A DNA stretch of 64,000 nucleotides from Hymenobacter gummosus (lineage in GTDB: Bacteria > Bacteroidota > Bacteroidia > Cytophagales > Hymenobacteraceae): NCBI RefSeq assembly GCF_003970915.1, contig NZ_RXOF01000017.1, positions 62,001 through 126,000 on the forward strand. Direction: 5' to 3'. Under the pieces are notes generated by a model. That model saw only the letters and a program-made list of their open reading frames with translations, ran no database searches and was not told where the DNA came from. The translations under genes were made by a program, and so were the position numbers. Below are positions 17,071 to 25,224 of the stretch, piece after piece (position 1 is the first letter of the stretch; every line of letters starts with the position of its first letter).

Positions 17071-17835
17071 ATGAAGCTAACCCGTTACTGCCTGACCGCG
17101 CTGCTGGCCGCCACCCTCGGCCTGCAGCCGCTGCTGGCCAAGGCGCCGAGCCAGGTGCCCACCGTGACCCAGCCGGCCGCGGTTGCCGCCTTCGAGCAGT
17201 ACCTGCTGCGCACCTACGCCGGCGCCCGCCTGGCCTCCACGGGCCTGAGCCTGCCGGTGCTGCGCAACGCCCTCATCGGCTACTACAACCTGCGCAGCCG
17301 CGGCCTGGCCCGCCGCCCGGTGCTGACGGTTATCGACTTTAGCCGCTCCAGCCGGCAGAACCGCCTGTGGGTTATCGACCTGAGCCGCACGCGCCTGCTG
17401 TACCACACGCTGGTGGCCCACGGCAAAAACACCGGCGAGGAGTTTGCCCGCACCTTTTCCAACCGGCCGGGCTCCGAAATGAGCAGCCTGGGCTTTTACC
17501 TCACCGGCGACACGTACCAGGGCAAACACGGCCTCTCGCTGAAGCTGCAGGGCCTGGATGCGCGCTACAACTCCCACGCCGCCGAGCGGGCCGTGGTGGT
17601 GCACGGCGCCGACTACGTGGGCCAGGACTTTATCCGGCAGACTGGCCGCCTGGGCCGCAGCCAGGGCTGCCCGGCGCTGCCCCCGGCCGAGTCGGCGGGC
17701 ATTATCAAGACCATCAAGGAGGGCTCGGTGCTGTACGTGCAGGGGCCGCAGAGCGTGGCTTATTCCTCCGACTGGCTGAACCTCGACGGGGCCCTGCCGG
17801 CGTTTATGCGCTCGGCCGGCAGCACGGGGCAGTAG
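17071..17835 (+). CDS. Murein L,D-transpeptidase catalytic-domain family protein
   Basis: 254 residues with signal peptide MKLTRYCLTALLAATLGLQP. The catalytic region contains VLTVIDFSRSSRQNRLWVID, VAHGKNTGEEFARTFSNRPG, VVVHGADYV and the terminal RSQGCPALPP, with a His-Ser/Gly-Cys arrangement matching the L,D-transpeptidase-like (PF13645-type) family. Such enzymes act on peptidoglycan or related peptides in the periplasm. The ATG at 17071 is chosen because it begins the signal peptide. A TATTTTTG box at 17015-17022 could be the -7 element. A hairpin follows the stop. Confidence 0.88.
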   Translation: MKLTRYCLTALLAATLGLQPLLAKAPSQVPTVTQPAAVAAFEQYLLRTYAGARLASTGLSLPVLRNALIGYYNLRSRGLARRPVLTVIDFSRSSRQNRLWVIDLSRTRLLYHTLVAHGKNTGEEFARTFSNRPGSEMSSLGFYLTGDTYQGKHGLSLKLQGLDARYNSHAAERAVVVHGADYVGQDFIRQTGRLGRSQGCPALPPAESAGIIKTIKEGSVLYVQGPQSVAYSSDWLNLDGALPAFMRSAGSTGQ

Positions 17836-17855
17836 TACAGAGCCAACTCAAAAGC

Positions 17856-17896
17856 CAACCGGGCCAGCTTCCGCAGATGGGAGGCTGGCCCGGTTG
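17856..17896. terminator. Convergent terminator
   Basis: Arms CAACCGGGCCAGC (17856-17868) and GCTGGCCCGGTTG (17884-17896), between the transpeptidase-like gene and the small minus-strand membrane gene. Confidence 0.75.
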
Positions 17897-17928
17897 ACGT
17901 TTGGGGCAGTTCGGGAAGCCGGGGCGCG

Positions 17929-18117
17929 TCAGGCCCGGTCGCCGGTGGCGCGCACCAGGCTGATGCCGGCGAAGAAGAACACCAGGCCTACGCCCAGCGG
18001 CACGGCGGAGTTGATTTTGCTCAGGTTGGCCATGCCGATCAGGCCCAGGGCGCCGTAGATGATGCCCGCAATGCCGAGCAGCGTCAGCAGGGAGCCAAAA
18101 GTGCGTTTCTGATTCAT
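17929..18117 (-). CDS. Small two-helix membrane protein
   Basis: 62 residues: MNQKRTFGSLLTLLGIAGII followed by YGALGLIGMANLSK and SAVPLGVGLVFFFAGISLVR. Two hydrophobic helices are joined by a short polar loop, with a basic N-terminus and an RATGDRA tail. It is a common type in Hymenobacter-like genomes with no known role. The start at 18117 gives a sensible membrane protein; the longer frame upstream is Pro/Arg-rich and not credible. Confidence 0.7.
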   Translation of the reverse strand: MNQKRTFGSLLTLLGIAGIIYGALGLIGMANLSKINSAVPLGVGLVFFFAGISLVRATGDRA

Positions 18118-18317
18118 GGTTTGGGAAGGAGAGGAGTGGGGACAAGCCCGGCGGACCGGGCGGTTTGTGCCTGATACGCAGCGGTGCGGGTTTTGGCTGA
18201 ACCCGGTGCGGCGGGGCGGCGCAATATTGGCTACAACCCTGCCGCGCAAGCCGCGTTAGACTGCTTACCCCCGAGTTTCGGCGGATATTCCATCCACTCT
18301 CAACACACCTACTTGCC

Positions 18318-19133
18318 ATGCGCGGCAACCTACGCTACATCATCGCCCTATTGGTCGCAGGGTTTTCGCTCATCAACTTTTACTTCTGCAACCGCCAGAA
18401 GAACCCCGTCACCGGGGAAGTGCAGCACGTGAGCATGACGCCCGAGCAGGAAATTGCCCTGGGCCTGCAGGCCGCGCCCCAGATGGCCCAGCAGTACGGC
18501 GGCCTGTACCCCGACGAGCGGGCCCAGCAGGCCGTGGATGCGGTGGGGCAGCGCCTAGTGCAGGCCTCCGGCGCTGGAAACTCGCCCTACAAGTTCGATT
18601 TTCACCTGCTGGCCGACGAGCAGACCATCAACGCCTTTGCCCTGCCGGGCGGGCAGGTGTTTCTGACGGCCGGGCTGATGAGCAAGCTCAAAACCGAAGG
18701 CCAGCTGGCCGGGGTGCTGGGCCACGAAATCGGCCACGTCATCGGGCGGCACTCGGCCGAGCAGCTGGCCAAGCAGCAGCTCACGCAGGGCTTGGCCGGC
18801 GCCGGCGCCATTGCCGCCTACGACCCCGACCGGCCCGGCAGCTCGGTGGCCAACGCCGCCATTGCCGCCGCCATTGCCAAGGTGGTGAACCTGCGCTTCG
18901 GCCGCGAGGACGAGCTGGACTCGGACCGGCAGGCCGTGAAGTACACCGCCGAAGCCGGCTACGACCCGCGCGCCATGATCCAGGTCATGCAGATTCTGGA
19001 GCAGTCGGGCGGGCGCAGCGGCACGCCGGAGTTTCTGAGCACCCACCCCAACCCGGGCAACCGCATCGGGGTGCTGGAAAAGGCCATCGGCGAGGAGTTT
19101 CCGAACGGGCTGCCGGGCAACCTCAAGCCCTAA
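18318..19133 (+). CDS. M48 family zinc metalloprotease
   Basis: 271 residues. An N-terminal hydrophobic segment (IIALLVAGFSLINFYFC) serves as signal/anchor, with a cysteine that could be a lipid site. The zinc site is HEIGH (136-140), and the third ligand is probably the Glu in the EDELDSDRQAVKY stretch. The flanking LLADEQTINAFALPGGQVFL and STHPNPGNRIGVLEKA motifs are those of LoiP/BepA-like envelope proteases that degrade misfolded outer-membrane proteins. A terminator follows. A second M48 enzyme is encoded at 27158-27982. Confidence 0.9.
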   Translation: MRGNLRYIIALLVAGFSLINFYFCNRQKNPVTGEVQHVSMTPEQEIALGLQAAPQMAQQYGGLYPDERAQQAVDAVGQRLVQASGAGNSPYKFDFHLLADEQTINAFALPGGQVFLTAGLMSKLKTEGQLAGVLGHEIGHVIGRHSAEQLAKQQLTQGLAGAGAIAAYDPDRPGSSVANAAIAAAIAKVVNLRFGREDELDSDRQAVKYTAEAGYDPRAMIQVMQILEQSGGRSGTPEFLSTHPNPGNRIGVLEKAIGEEFPNGLPGNLKP

Positions 19134-19159
19134 GCGGCTCAACCATTGAGGCGTACACG

Positions 19160-19190
19160 ACGGCCGGGGCAGTTGCTCCGGCCGTTTTTT
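19160..19190 (+). terminator. Terminator after the M48 gene
   Basis: Arms ACGGCCGG (19160-19167) and CCGGCCGT (19178-19185), followed by a run of T. Confidence 0.85.
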
Positions 19191-19235
19191 TGTTTGCCGC
19201 GTTTTAAGTACTTCGAAGCCGCATTCCCGCTTTCC

Positions 19236-20144
19236 ATGACCTCAGACCTGCCCATTCTGCGCCAGTTGCTGTTCGTGATGAACCCCATTTCGGGCGACAT
19301 CGACAAGGCCAGCGTGCAAGACCTCATCAAGCACACCTGCCAGGCGCGCGGCCGCACCGCCCGCTTCTACGAAACCACGGGCGAAGACGACCTGCGCCGG
19401 CTCAAGCGCCACCTGCAGGAGCACCCCTACGACGCCGTGTTTGCCGCCGGCGGCGACGGTACCGTGAACCTGGTGGCCCAGGCCCTGTGCAAGGCGGAGC
19501 TGCCGATGGGCATTATTCCGCTGGGCTCGGGCAACGGGCTGTCGAAGGATTTGGGCATTCCGCAGGACGTGGAAGCGGCGCTGGACCTGATCTGGCAGCA
19601 CCAGGTGCAGCAGGTCGACACGCTGGAGGTGGGCGGGCACTTCGCTGCCCACCTGGCCGATCTGGGCTTCAACGCCCTCATTGTGGAGCGGTTTGCCGAG
19701 GGCGGCACCCGCGGGCCGGGCGCCTACGTGCGGCTGGCCCTGCAGGAGTACATGCGCTACGAGCCGGCCCGCTACCGCGCGGAGACGGACGAGGAAACCT
19801 GGGAGGGCGAGGCGTTTATGCTCACCATTGCCAACGCCCGCACCTTCGGCAGCAACGTGGTCATCAACCCCGCCAGCCGCATGGACGACGGCCGCTTCGA
19901 GGTCTGCGTTATCGAGCCGTTTCCGGCCACGGCCGCGCCCGGCATCCTCTACCAGCTCTACACCGAGGGCTTCGACGAATCGACCTACACCCGGCGGCTG
20001 CAGTGCCGGCGCGTGAGCATCACGGTGCCGGGCGAGGCGGAAGTGCGCGTGCAGGTCGATGGGGAGCCGCTGCGTCTGTCTACGCCGGTGGAAGTGAGCA
20101 TCAACGCCCGGAGCCTGCGGGTGCTGGTGCCGCCGGCCTCGTAG
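19236..20144 (+). CDS. Diacylglycerol kinase-type lipid kinase (YegS-like)
   Basis: 302-residue DAGK-catalytic family protein that phosphorylates a lipid with ATP at the inner membrane. Key motifs are QLLFVMNPISGDIDKASVQD at the N-terminus, FAAGGDGTVNLVAQAL (GGDGT nucleotide site, about residue 72), GIIPLGSGNGLSKDLGIP, and a C-terminal beta domain ending VQVDGEPLRLSTPVEVSI. ATG 19236 is chosen because the protein then begins just before the first family motif. Its last 44 bases overlap the 3' end of the convergent metallophosphoesterase gene. Confidence 0.92.
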   Translation: MTSDLPILRQLLFVMNPISGDIDKASVQDLIKHTCQARGRTARFYETTGEDDLRRLKRHLQEHPYDAVFAAGGDGTVNLVAQALCKAELPMGIIPLGSGNGLSKDLGIPQDVEAALDLIWQHQVQQVDTLEVGGHFAAHLADLGFNALIVERFAEGGTRGPGAYVRLALQEYMRYEPARYRAETDEETWEGEAFMLTIANARTFGSNVVINPASRMDDGRFEVCVIEPFPATAAPGILYQLYTEGFDESTYTRRLQCRRVSITVPGEAEVRVQVDGEPLRLSTPVEVSINARSLRVLVPPAS

Positions 20145-21342
20145 CCGCCACCGGCACCAGGGGCCAGCGGAAGGCCGGGGGGGCTGGCGTGCCCTGAGCA
20201 TCGGCCGGCTCCCAGGCGCTAAGCCAGAGCTGCCCGTCGGCGTAGTAGTCGAGGCTGAAGAAGCCCTTGTGCTCGTGGGTGAACGTGGCCTTGCCGCCGG
20301 GCTGCACAAAGGCCGTCTTGCTGCCCGCGCCGCTGACAATGTAGTGCACCCCGCGGCGCAGGAAGTACTGCAGGTTGTGGTCGTGGCCGGCGGCGTATAC
20401 GGCCCCGGGAAACTGCCGCAGCACCTGCAGCAGGCGGCGGCGCATGCGGCGGTAGCGCGGGTGGGCCATGTCCTCGGCCGCGCCCAGCACCCGGCGGTAG
20501 GCCGGAAACAGGGAGCCCACCAGCGGCAGCGGCACGTAGGCGCGCTTGTGGGCGGCCGTGAGCGGAAATACGTGCTGCTTCACCGTGAACTTGCCCCCGT
20601 GCATGGCCCGGGAGTAGAGCGGGTGGTGGCCCACGACTACTATCTGCTGGCCGCGGTACTGTTCCAGCAGCGTCTGCAGCTGCTCGAAGGGCTGCTTGGC
20701 GTCGGTGGCGGAGCAGCCGTGGGCGCGGCCCAGGGGGCGGGGGCCGCGCTGCACCCACCACTGCGTGTTCAGCACCAGCAGCACCAGGCCCTCGGCCAGG
20801 GGCAGGGCCACGGGGCCGGGGCAGCCGTTTTCGGGCAAGAACAGCGCGGCGGGCAGGTGGTGGCGCACGTAGGCTTCCTGGGCCTGCAGGTAGGCGTAGC
20901 CGTCGGGGCGGCCCTTGTTCCAGTCGTGGTTGCCGCCGAGGAAAATGGCCTGGGCCGGAAACTCGCGCAGCAGGTTGAGCTGGGCGTCCATGCGGGCCTC
21001 GGCGGCGGCGCGCAGCGGGTGGCCCAGGGGCGGAATGCCCACCGGGTACACGTTGTCGCCGAGCATGGCCACGGTGCCATGGGAGCCGGTTTCTTCCAGC
21101 CAGCGGCGCAGCAGGTTCAGCACCGGGTCGCGGCCGTCGGTGGCCACGGCGCCCAGGTCGCCCAGCAGGCAGATGCGGTGCAGGGGCACTTCGGCGGGCG
21201 GGGATAGCGTGGTCCAGTGCCGGGCGCTGGGGGCCACGTAGGGCCGCCGCCGCAGCCGCCGCTCCTGTACGAAGCGGTACAGCAGCCACAGCAGCAGGCC
21301 CAGCAGTACGGCCGGCAGCAGGTAGGAGAGTAGCTCAGTCAC
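20101..21342 (-). CDS. Calcineurin-like metallophosphoesterase
   Basis: 413 residues. An N-terminal transmembrane anchor (LLSYLLPAVLLGLLLWLLYR) followed by a basic stretch points to a membrane-attached enzyme. The phosphoesterase core shows ICLLGDLGAVATDGRD, VAMLGDNVYPVG (GDNxY), IFLGGNHDWNKGRPDGY (GNHDW), VVVGHHPLYSRAMHGG and YAAGHDHNLQYF (GHDH), supplying the usual metal ligands. The first motif has GDLG rather than GDxH, a common variant in acid-phosphatase-like members. Substrate unknown. Its 3' end overlaps the lipid kinase gene by 44 bases on the opposite strand, and a cluster of TATATGCC palindromes lies upstream of its start. Confidence 0.88.
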   Translation of the reverse strand: MTELLSYLLPAVLLGLLLWLLYRFVQERRLRRRPYVAPSARHWTTLSPPAEVPLHRICLLGDLGAVATDGRDPVLNLLRRWLEETGSHGTVAMLGDNVYPVGIPPLGHPLRAAAEARMDAQLNLLREFPAQAIFLGGNHDWNKGRPDGYAYLQAQEAYVRHHLPAALFLPENGCPGPVALPLAEGLVLLVLNTQWWVQRGPRPLGRAHGCSATDAKQPFEQLQTLLEQYRGQQIVVVGHHPLYSRAMHGGKFTVKQHVFPLTAAHKRAYVPLPLVGSLFPAYRRVLGAAEDMAHPRYRRMRRRLLQVLRQFPGAVYAAGHDHNLQYFLRRGVHYIVSGAGSKTAFVQPGGKATFTHEHKGFFSLDYYADGQLWLSAWEPADAQGTPAPPAFRWPLVPVAATRPAAPAPAGSGR

Positions 21343-21453
21343 CTTCGGCTGTACGGCCGAACCGGGGCCAGGGCTACACGGCGGCTGATACGGCCGGCTT
21401 TTTCGACTGCCGCCCGCAAACCAACCGTTGACGGCCGGTCGACGTCCTGCGCT

Positions 21454-21575
21454 GGCATAAACTCAGGGCCGGGAGCATTTTTATATGCCAATACCCGGCA
21501 TATAAAAAACTTCAGCACGAAACATATATGCCAGCTGCTGGCATAAATAGTCAGCCGCCACGAAAATTATATGCC
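21454..21575. promoter_or_regulatory. Cluster of TATATGCC/GGCATA palindromes
   Basis: Half-sites occur at 21454-21459 (GGCATA), 21482-21489 and 21497-21504 (TATATGCC, 7 bases, GGCATATA), 21525-21532 and 21540-21545 (centre TATGCCAGC-T-GCTGGCATA), and 21568-21575 (TATATGCC). They sit in an otherwise gene-free 325-base stretch upstream of the metallophosphoesterase start (21342, minus). They look like repeated operator sites for a dimeric regulator, but a degenerate mobile repeat is also possible. Confidence 0.5.
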
Positions 21576-21667
21576 GCATCGGCGCAGCACGTTGCTGGCG
21601 CTCGGAGCAGCGCGGCACTGGGCCCGGCGGGCAAGCTGGTAGAGGCAACGCCGCTGAACGAGTCAGC

Positions 21668-22303
21668 TCAGAAGTTCGGCGGGGTGAGGTGCTTGAAATG
21701 CCCGTTCTGGCGCACCCGCTCCTTGAGCCGCTCGGTTTCGAGTACCACCGGCAGAATGTGCTCCAGGTGCACCAGGATGAAGCGTTGCCGCTCCGGCTCG
21801 GTAGCCAGGCTCAGCAGAGCGTACTCCTGCTCGGTGGAAAGGCCCAGGTGGTGGGCAATGTCGAAGGTGGCGTAGTCCGGGGCCAGCTCGATAAACAGCT
21901 TCTGCAGGCCCAGGGCGCCGTACAGGTGCTCAATCTGCGCGCTGATGCGCTGGCGCAGCGCTGCATCGGCCGGCTCCGCATCGGCCGGAAAATCCTCCAC
22001 CTGGGCGGCGGCGTAGAGCTTGCCCGGGGCCTCGCGCAGCAGCTCCGCGATGCGAAAGCGCCCCACGGCCTGGGTGCGAATGTCGGACTCGCCGCTGGGG
22101 TAGGCGCGCTCTACCTTCACCAGGCGCATCTCCGTGCCGATGGGCTGCACCTGGTCGTCGAGGTAGGGCGGGATGCCGAAGGTGATGCCCTCGGTCAGGC
22201 AGTCCTCCACCAGCTGCCGGTAGCGCGGCTCGAAAATGTGCAGGTTCAGCTTCTCGCCCGGGAAGACGACGAGGTTGAGGGGAAACAAGGGTAGCAGGCG
22301 CAT
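21668..22303 (-). CDS. Lon-N (LON substrate-binding) domain protein
   Basis: 211 residues, only the N-terminal substrate-binding domain of Lon with no ATPase or protease part. It begins MRLLPLFPLNLVVFPGEKLN and continues LHIFEPRYRQLVEDCL, the classic Lon-N opening (LPLFPL...V.FPG..L.LHIFEPRYR). The C-terminal half is helical (LRQRISAQIEHLYGALGLQK, LAPDYATFDIAHHLGLSTEQ). Free-standing Lon-N proteins are common; their role is not settled. Two in-frame Mets (22318, 22303) are possible; 22303 gives the best family fit. Confidence 0.9.
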   Translation of the reverse strand: MRLLPLFPLNLVVFPGEKLNLHIFEPRYRQLVEDCLTEGITFGIPPYLDDQVQPIGTEMRLVKVERAYPSGESDIRTQAVGRFRIAELLREAPGKLYAAAQVEDFPADAEPADAALRQRISAQIEHLYGALGLQKLFIELAPDYATFDIAHHLGLSTEQEYALLSLATEPERQRFILVHLEHILPVVLETERLKERVRQNGHFKHLTPPNF

Positions 22304-22512
22304 GGACAGGGGCAGCAACGGACGAAACGACGCGGGGCGGCCGGCAGGGCCGCTCCGCCCCCGAAAAATAGCAGCCGAATCCTCGCCCGGGCAAGTCGGG
22401 CGGCGGCAATGCGGCGCAGTACCCGCGTTCGGGAAATTGGGCCGCTTTCCGCGGGCTTGCTAATTTCGCCGCGGGCCGGCCGCGCAGCCGGGTGTTTTCC
22501 CCATCGTAGTAC

Positions 22513-23259
22513 ATGGCAGAGTTTGCGGACCAGCTGCGGCTGGCGCGGCGCGTGGCGCTGCAAGTGTTGGCCTCGTTGTTTCTGGTGACGGTGGCCTGGG
22601 TGCTGGTGTACCGCTGGGTGGCCCCGCCGGCCACTTGGCTGATGCTGGAGCGCCGCAGCCACCGCCCCGTCGCCGACTACGGCGGCCTGCTGCCCGAAGA
22701 CGCCTCGCGCCGCATTCACTACCGCTTCGTGACGCTGGAGGAGGTGTCGCCGCAGCTGCCGCTGGCCCTGGTGGCGGCCGAGGACCAGCGCTTCCTCATG
22801 CACCACGGCTTCGACACGGAGGCCATCATCAAGGCCGCCAAGCACAACTTTGGGGAGAAAAACGGGGGCATCCGCGGGGGCAGCACCATCTCGCAGCAGG
22901 TGGCCAAGAACGTGTTCTTGTGGCAGGGGCGCAGCTACGTGCGCAAGGCCGCCGAGGCCTACTTCACCGTGCTCATCGAACTGCTGTGGAGCAAGCAGCG
23001 CATCCTGGAAGTGTACCTGAACGTGGCCGAAATGGGCGACTGTGTGTTTGGGGCCGAAGCCGCCGCCCGCCAGCACTTCGGCAAATCGGCCAAGCAGCTC
23101 ACGCCCAGCCAGGCCGCGCTGCTGGCCGCCGTGCTGCCCAATCCGCTCAAGTTTCAGGCCGGGCACCCGGGGCCCCAGGCCCGCACCAAGCAGCAGCGCG
23201 TGCTGCGCAACATGCGCCGGCTTGGCGGCACCAAATTTATTGGCGCCATTCTCGAATAA
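22513..23259 (+). CDS. mtgA: Monofunctional biosynthetic peptidoglycan transglycosylase
   Basis: GT51 enzyme that polymerises lipid II glycan strands at the outer face of the inner membrane. The 248-residue protein has one N-terminal transmembrane segment (VLASLFLVTVAWVLVYRWVA) and the five GT51 motifs, including LVAAEDQRFLMHHGFD (catalytic Glu in AAEDQRF), RGGSTISQQVAKNVFLW, RKAAEAYFTVLIELLWSKQR and ILEVYLNVAEMGDCVFGAEA. No penicillin-binding domain follows, so it is monofunctional. It is followed after 4 bases by a lipoprotein gene, probably cotranscribed. Confidence 0.95.
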   Translation: MAEFADQLRLARRVALQVLASLFLVTVAWVLVYRWVAPPATWLMLERRSHRPVADYGGLLPEDASRRIHYRFVTLEEVSPQLPLALVAAEDQRFLMHHGFDTEAIIKAAKHNFGEKNGGIRGGSTISQQVAKNVFLWQGRSYVRKAAEAYFTVLIELLWSKQRILEVYLNVAEMGDCVFGAEAAARQHFGKSAKQLTPSQAALLAAVLPNPLKFQAGHPGPQARTKQQRVLRNMRRLGGTKFIGAILE

Positions 23260-23263
23260 GCCC

Positions 23264-23740
23264 ATGCCACGCCTGATTGCCCCCGGCCTGCTGCTGGCCG
23301 CCGCCCTCGGCGCCTGCTCGCCCGAGCCCAAAACTGCTCCCAGCGCCGCGCCCGCGGCGGCCCGCTTTACCAGTGCCGACGAGCAGCAGATTCAACGGGT
23401 GCTGGCCACCCAGGCTGCCGCCTGGAACCGCGGCGACATCCCGGCCTACATGCAGGGCTACTGGCAGAGCGACTCGCTGCTATTCATCGGCAAAAACGGC
23501 CCGCAGCAGGGCTGGCAGCGCACCCTCGACAACTACCGCCGCAGCTACCCCGATGCCGCCGCCATGGGCCAGCTCGACTTTGCCCGGCTGCGCATTACGC
23601 CCATCGGGGCGGAGGCGGCGCACGTGGTGGGCCGCTGGCACCTGGCCCGCCCTCAGAAAGGGGATTTGCAGGGGTGGTTTACCCTGCTTTTCCGCAAAAT
23701 CGACGGCCGCTGGCTTATCGTAGCGGACCATTCCAGCTAA
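23264..23740 (+). CDS. Lipoprotein with SnoaL/DUF4440-like (NTF2 fold) domain
   Basis: 158 residues. MPRLIAPGLLLAAALGACSP has a lipobox (LGAC). The mature domain reads FTSADEQQIQRVLATQAAAW, then NRGDIPAYMQGYWQSDSLLF and GWQRTLDNYRRSYPD, ending GWFTLLFRKIDGRWLIVADH. This is the NTF2-like DUF4440 pattern (AWNRGDIxAYMxxYWxxDSLxF) common in Bacteroidota exported proteins, usually annotated without a known reaction. The ATG sits 4 bases after the mtgA stop, so the two genes are likely one operon. Confidence 0.85.
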   Translation: MPRLIAPGLLLAAALGACSPEPKTAPSAAPAAARFTSADEQQIQRVLATQAAAWNRGDIPAYMQGYWQSDSLLFIGKNGPQQGWQRTLDNYRRSYPDAAAMGQLDFARLRITPIGAEAAHVVGRWHLARPQKGDLQGWFTLLFRKIDGRWLIVADHSS

Positions 23741-23890
23741 GCTGGCCGGACAAGACCGCCTGGGGGTCGTAAGTGGCGGCTGTCGGGGGCAGGACCGCTC
23801 CATCGGGATTTGGTGGCTCTGCCATTGTTTTGCGCATTTTATACTAATTATTGTTCTATTATTGTGGTAATAAATAGAAATAAAACAACC

Positions 23891-23898
23891 TATATTTG
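23891..23898 (+). promoter_or_regulatory. Bacteroidota -7 box (TATATTTG)
   Basis: TATATTTG in a sharply AT-rich patch (about 23820-23900), 30 bases upstream of the small ORF at 23928. A TTG lies upstream (23862-23864), but the spacing is longer than ideal. Confidence 0.45.
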
Positions 23899-23927
23899 GG
23901 CTTTGCCTGCTAGCTATTCCTTTCCAA

Positions 23928-24143
23928 ATGTATCGACGACTACTTGCGTTGCTGGCGCGTCTGTTCCCGCCAACCATCGAGCCTCATTTGCCTTATCCGC
24001 TACTCGACTGGGACGAGCTGGAAGACGACGAGGCTGAGGCCACGGCTGCACTGCCGGCGCCAACCGCCGCTACCAGCGCCACGGCCCAACAGGCCAACAC
24101 AGCACCAGCAGGACCGCCCGCGCCACCACCCACCCGAAACTGA
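23928..24143 (+). CDS. Hypothetical 71-residue protein
   Basis: MYRRLLALLARLFPPTIEPH followed by LPYPLLDWDELEDDEAEATA and a low-complexity Ala/Thr/Pro tail. A basic amphipathic N-terminus, an acidic centre and a disordered end give no family hint. Its main support is the AT-rich promoter patch just upstream and a start at a natural distance from the -7 box. The 24144-24300 stretch after it holds nothing else that I can support. Confidence 0.4.
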   Translation: MYRRLLALLARLFPPTIEPHLPYPLLDWDELEDDEAEATAALPAPTAATSATAQQANTAPAGPPAPPPTRN

Positions 24144-24301
24144 GCCGCAATCCGCAACGCTGCTCCTATTTGGCAAGGGCCTGCGAAGGCTGCCGTCGGC
24201 CGCCAGCAGCCGGTAGGCAATGCGCCGCCCGAGCAAGGCCACGCCGATTTTGACGTGCCGCAATGCCCATCGTGATACTGCGTACAGCCTTCATGTAAGG
24301 A

Positions 24302-24320
24302 GCGGCGCCCGAGGCGCCGC
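24302..24320 (-). terminator. Hairpin at the end of the acyltransferase gene
   Basis: Inverted repeat GCGGCGCC / GGCGCCGC with a 3-base loop, just past the acyltransferase stop. There is no T-run. Confidence 0.35.
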
Positions 24321-24322
24321 CG

Positions 24323-24988
24323 CTACCAGCGCACGTTACGGCGCACCACGCGGGCGGGGTTGCCGGCCAGCAGGGCGTTTTCTTCTGTAAACACCCCCTT
24401 GACCACGCTGTTGGACGCCACCACGCAGCCGTTGGGAATGACGGTGCCCTTGTAGACGCTGACGCGGGAGCCAATCCAGACATGGTCGCCGATGACAATG
24501 TCGTTGCCGAGGCTGGGGCGCTTGCCTTCGTAGTGGATTTCGTGAAAATCCTCGTCGAGAAACTGGCACTCCCAGGAAATGGAACAGTCGCGGCCGATGC
24601 GTAGGCCGTGGTGAATGATGACCTGGGTGCGCGGGTTGATGTAGGTATTGTCGCCGACTTCCATCACGGCGTTGGGCCCAACGTCAATCATGCAGCCGCG
24701 GCCGAGGGCCAGGCCGCCCAGCAGCCGCAGCTTGCCCCGCACGTGCAGGCGGGTCGGCCCCGTGCCGTCGACCGGGCCGCAGCTCAGCAGCAGGTTCAGC
24801 ATGCCGTGCGGAGTGGAAATGTTGCGCAGCCCGCGAATCTTGGTCGATAAGGGTGCCAGGATGTTGAACCCCTGTAGTTTGCGCCAGGCATAAGCCCCGA
24901 GCGTCGGTAAAAAGGCTACGTCGGATTGCTGGCACGTTTGGTAAAAACCGAACAAGGAGCGCACCAAAGGGACTGATTTTACAGGCAT
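24323..24988 (-). CDS. LbH-type acyltransferase (hexapeptide repeat)
   Basis: 221-residue left-handed beta-helix acyltransferase: repeating LRLLGGLALGRGCMIDVGPN, AVMEVGDNTYINPRTQVIIH and GNDIVIGDHVWIGSRVSVYK, then GTVIPNGCVVASNSVV and ENALLAGNPARVV. The GDHVWIG and AGNPA motifs are those of acetyltransferases acting on sugars or surface polysaccharides (WcaF/maa-like). The N-terminal 50 residues are not repeat-like. No glycan cluster is adjacent, so the acceptor is unknown. Confidence 0.9.
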   Translation of the reverse strand: MPVKSVPLVRSLFGFYQTCQQSDVAFLPTLGAYAWRKLQGFNILAPLSTKIRGLRNISTPHGMLNLLLSCGPVDGTGPTRLHVRGKLRLLGGLALGRGCMIDVGPNAVMEVGDNTYINPRTQVIIHHGLRIGRDCSISWECQFLDEDFHEIHYEGKRPSLGNDIVIGDHVWIGSRVSVYKGTVIPNGCVVASNSVVKGVFTEENALLAGNPARVVRRNVRW

Positions 24989-25224
24989 GGCAATGGCAGA
25001 TGGTTCGGTAGGTAACTGCCCATTTGCGGCCGCTGTTGTGAGGCCTTGCTCGAAATACGTACCTATGGCGGGATTATAAGTGGTTGACGTGTGCTGCTAC
25101 GGGTTTAACGCAAAAGGCCCGGCCTGCTGATGCAGTCGGGACTTTGCGGGAGGCTGTAAAGTGCCTTTTATCAATATGTTAAGTGCGAAGCAAGGCCCTC
25201 ATTGTAGAGGCCTCTTGCTGCCCG

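Noticed and set aside
21528-21875. 115-codon plus-strand frame over the TATATGCC array and the Lon-N gene end
   Set aside because: Cys/Arg-rich shadow of the Lon-N gene with no signal or motif.
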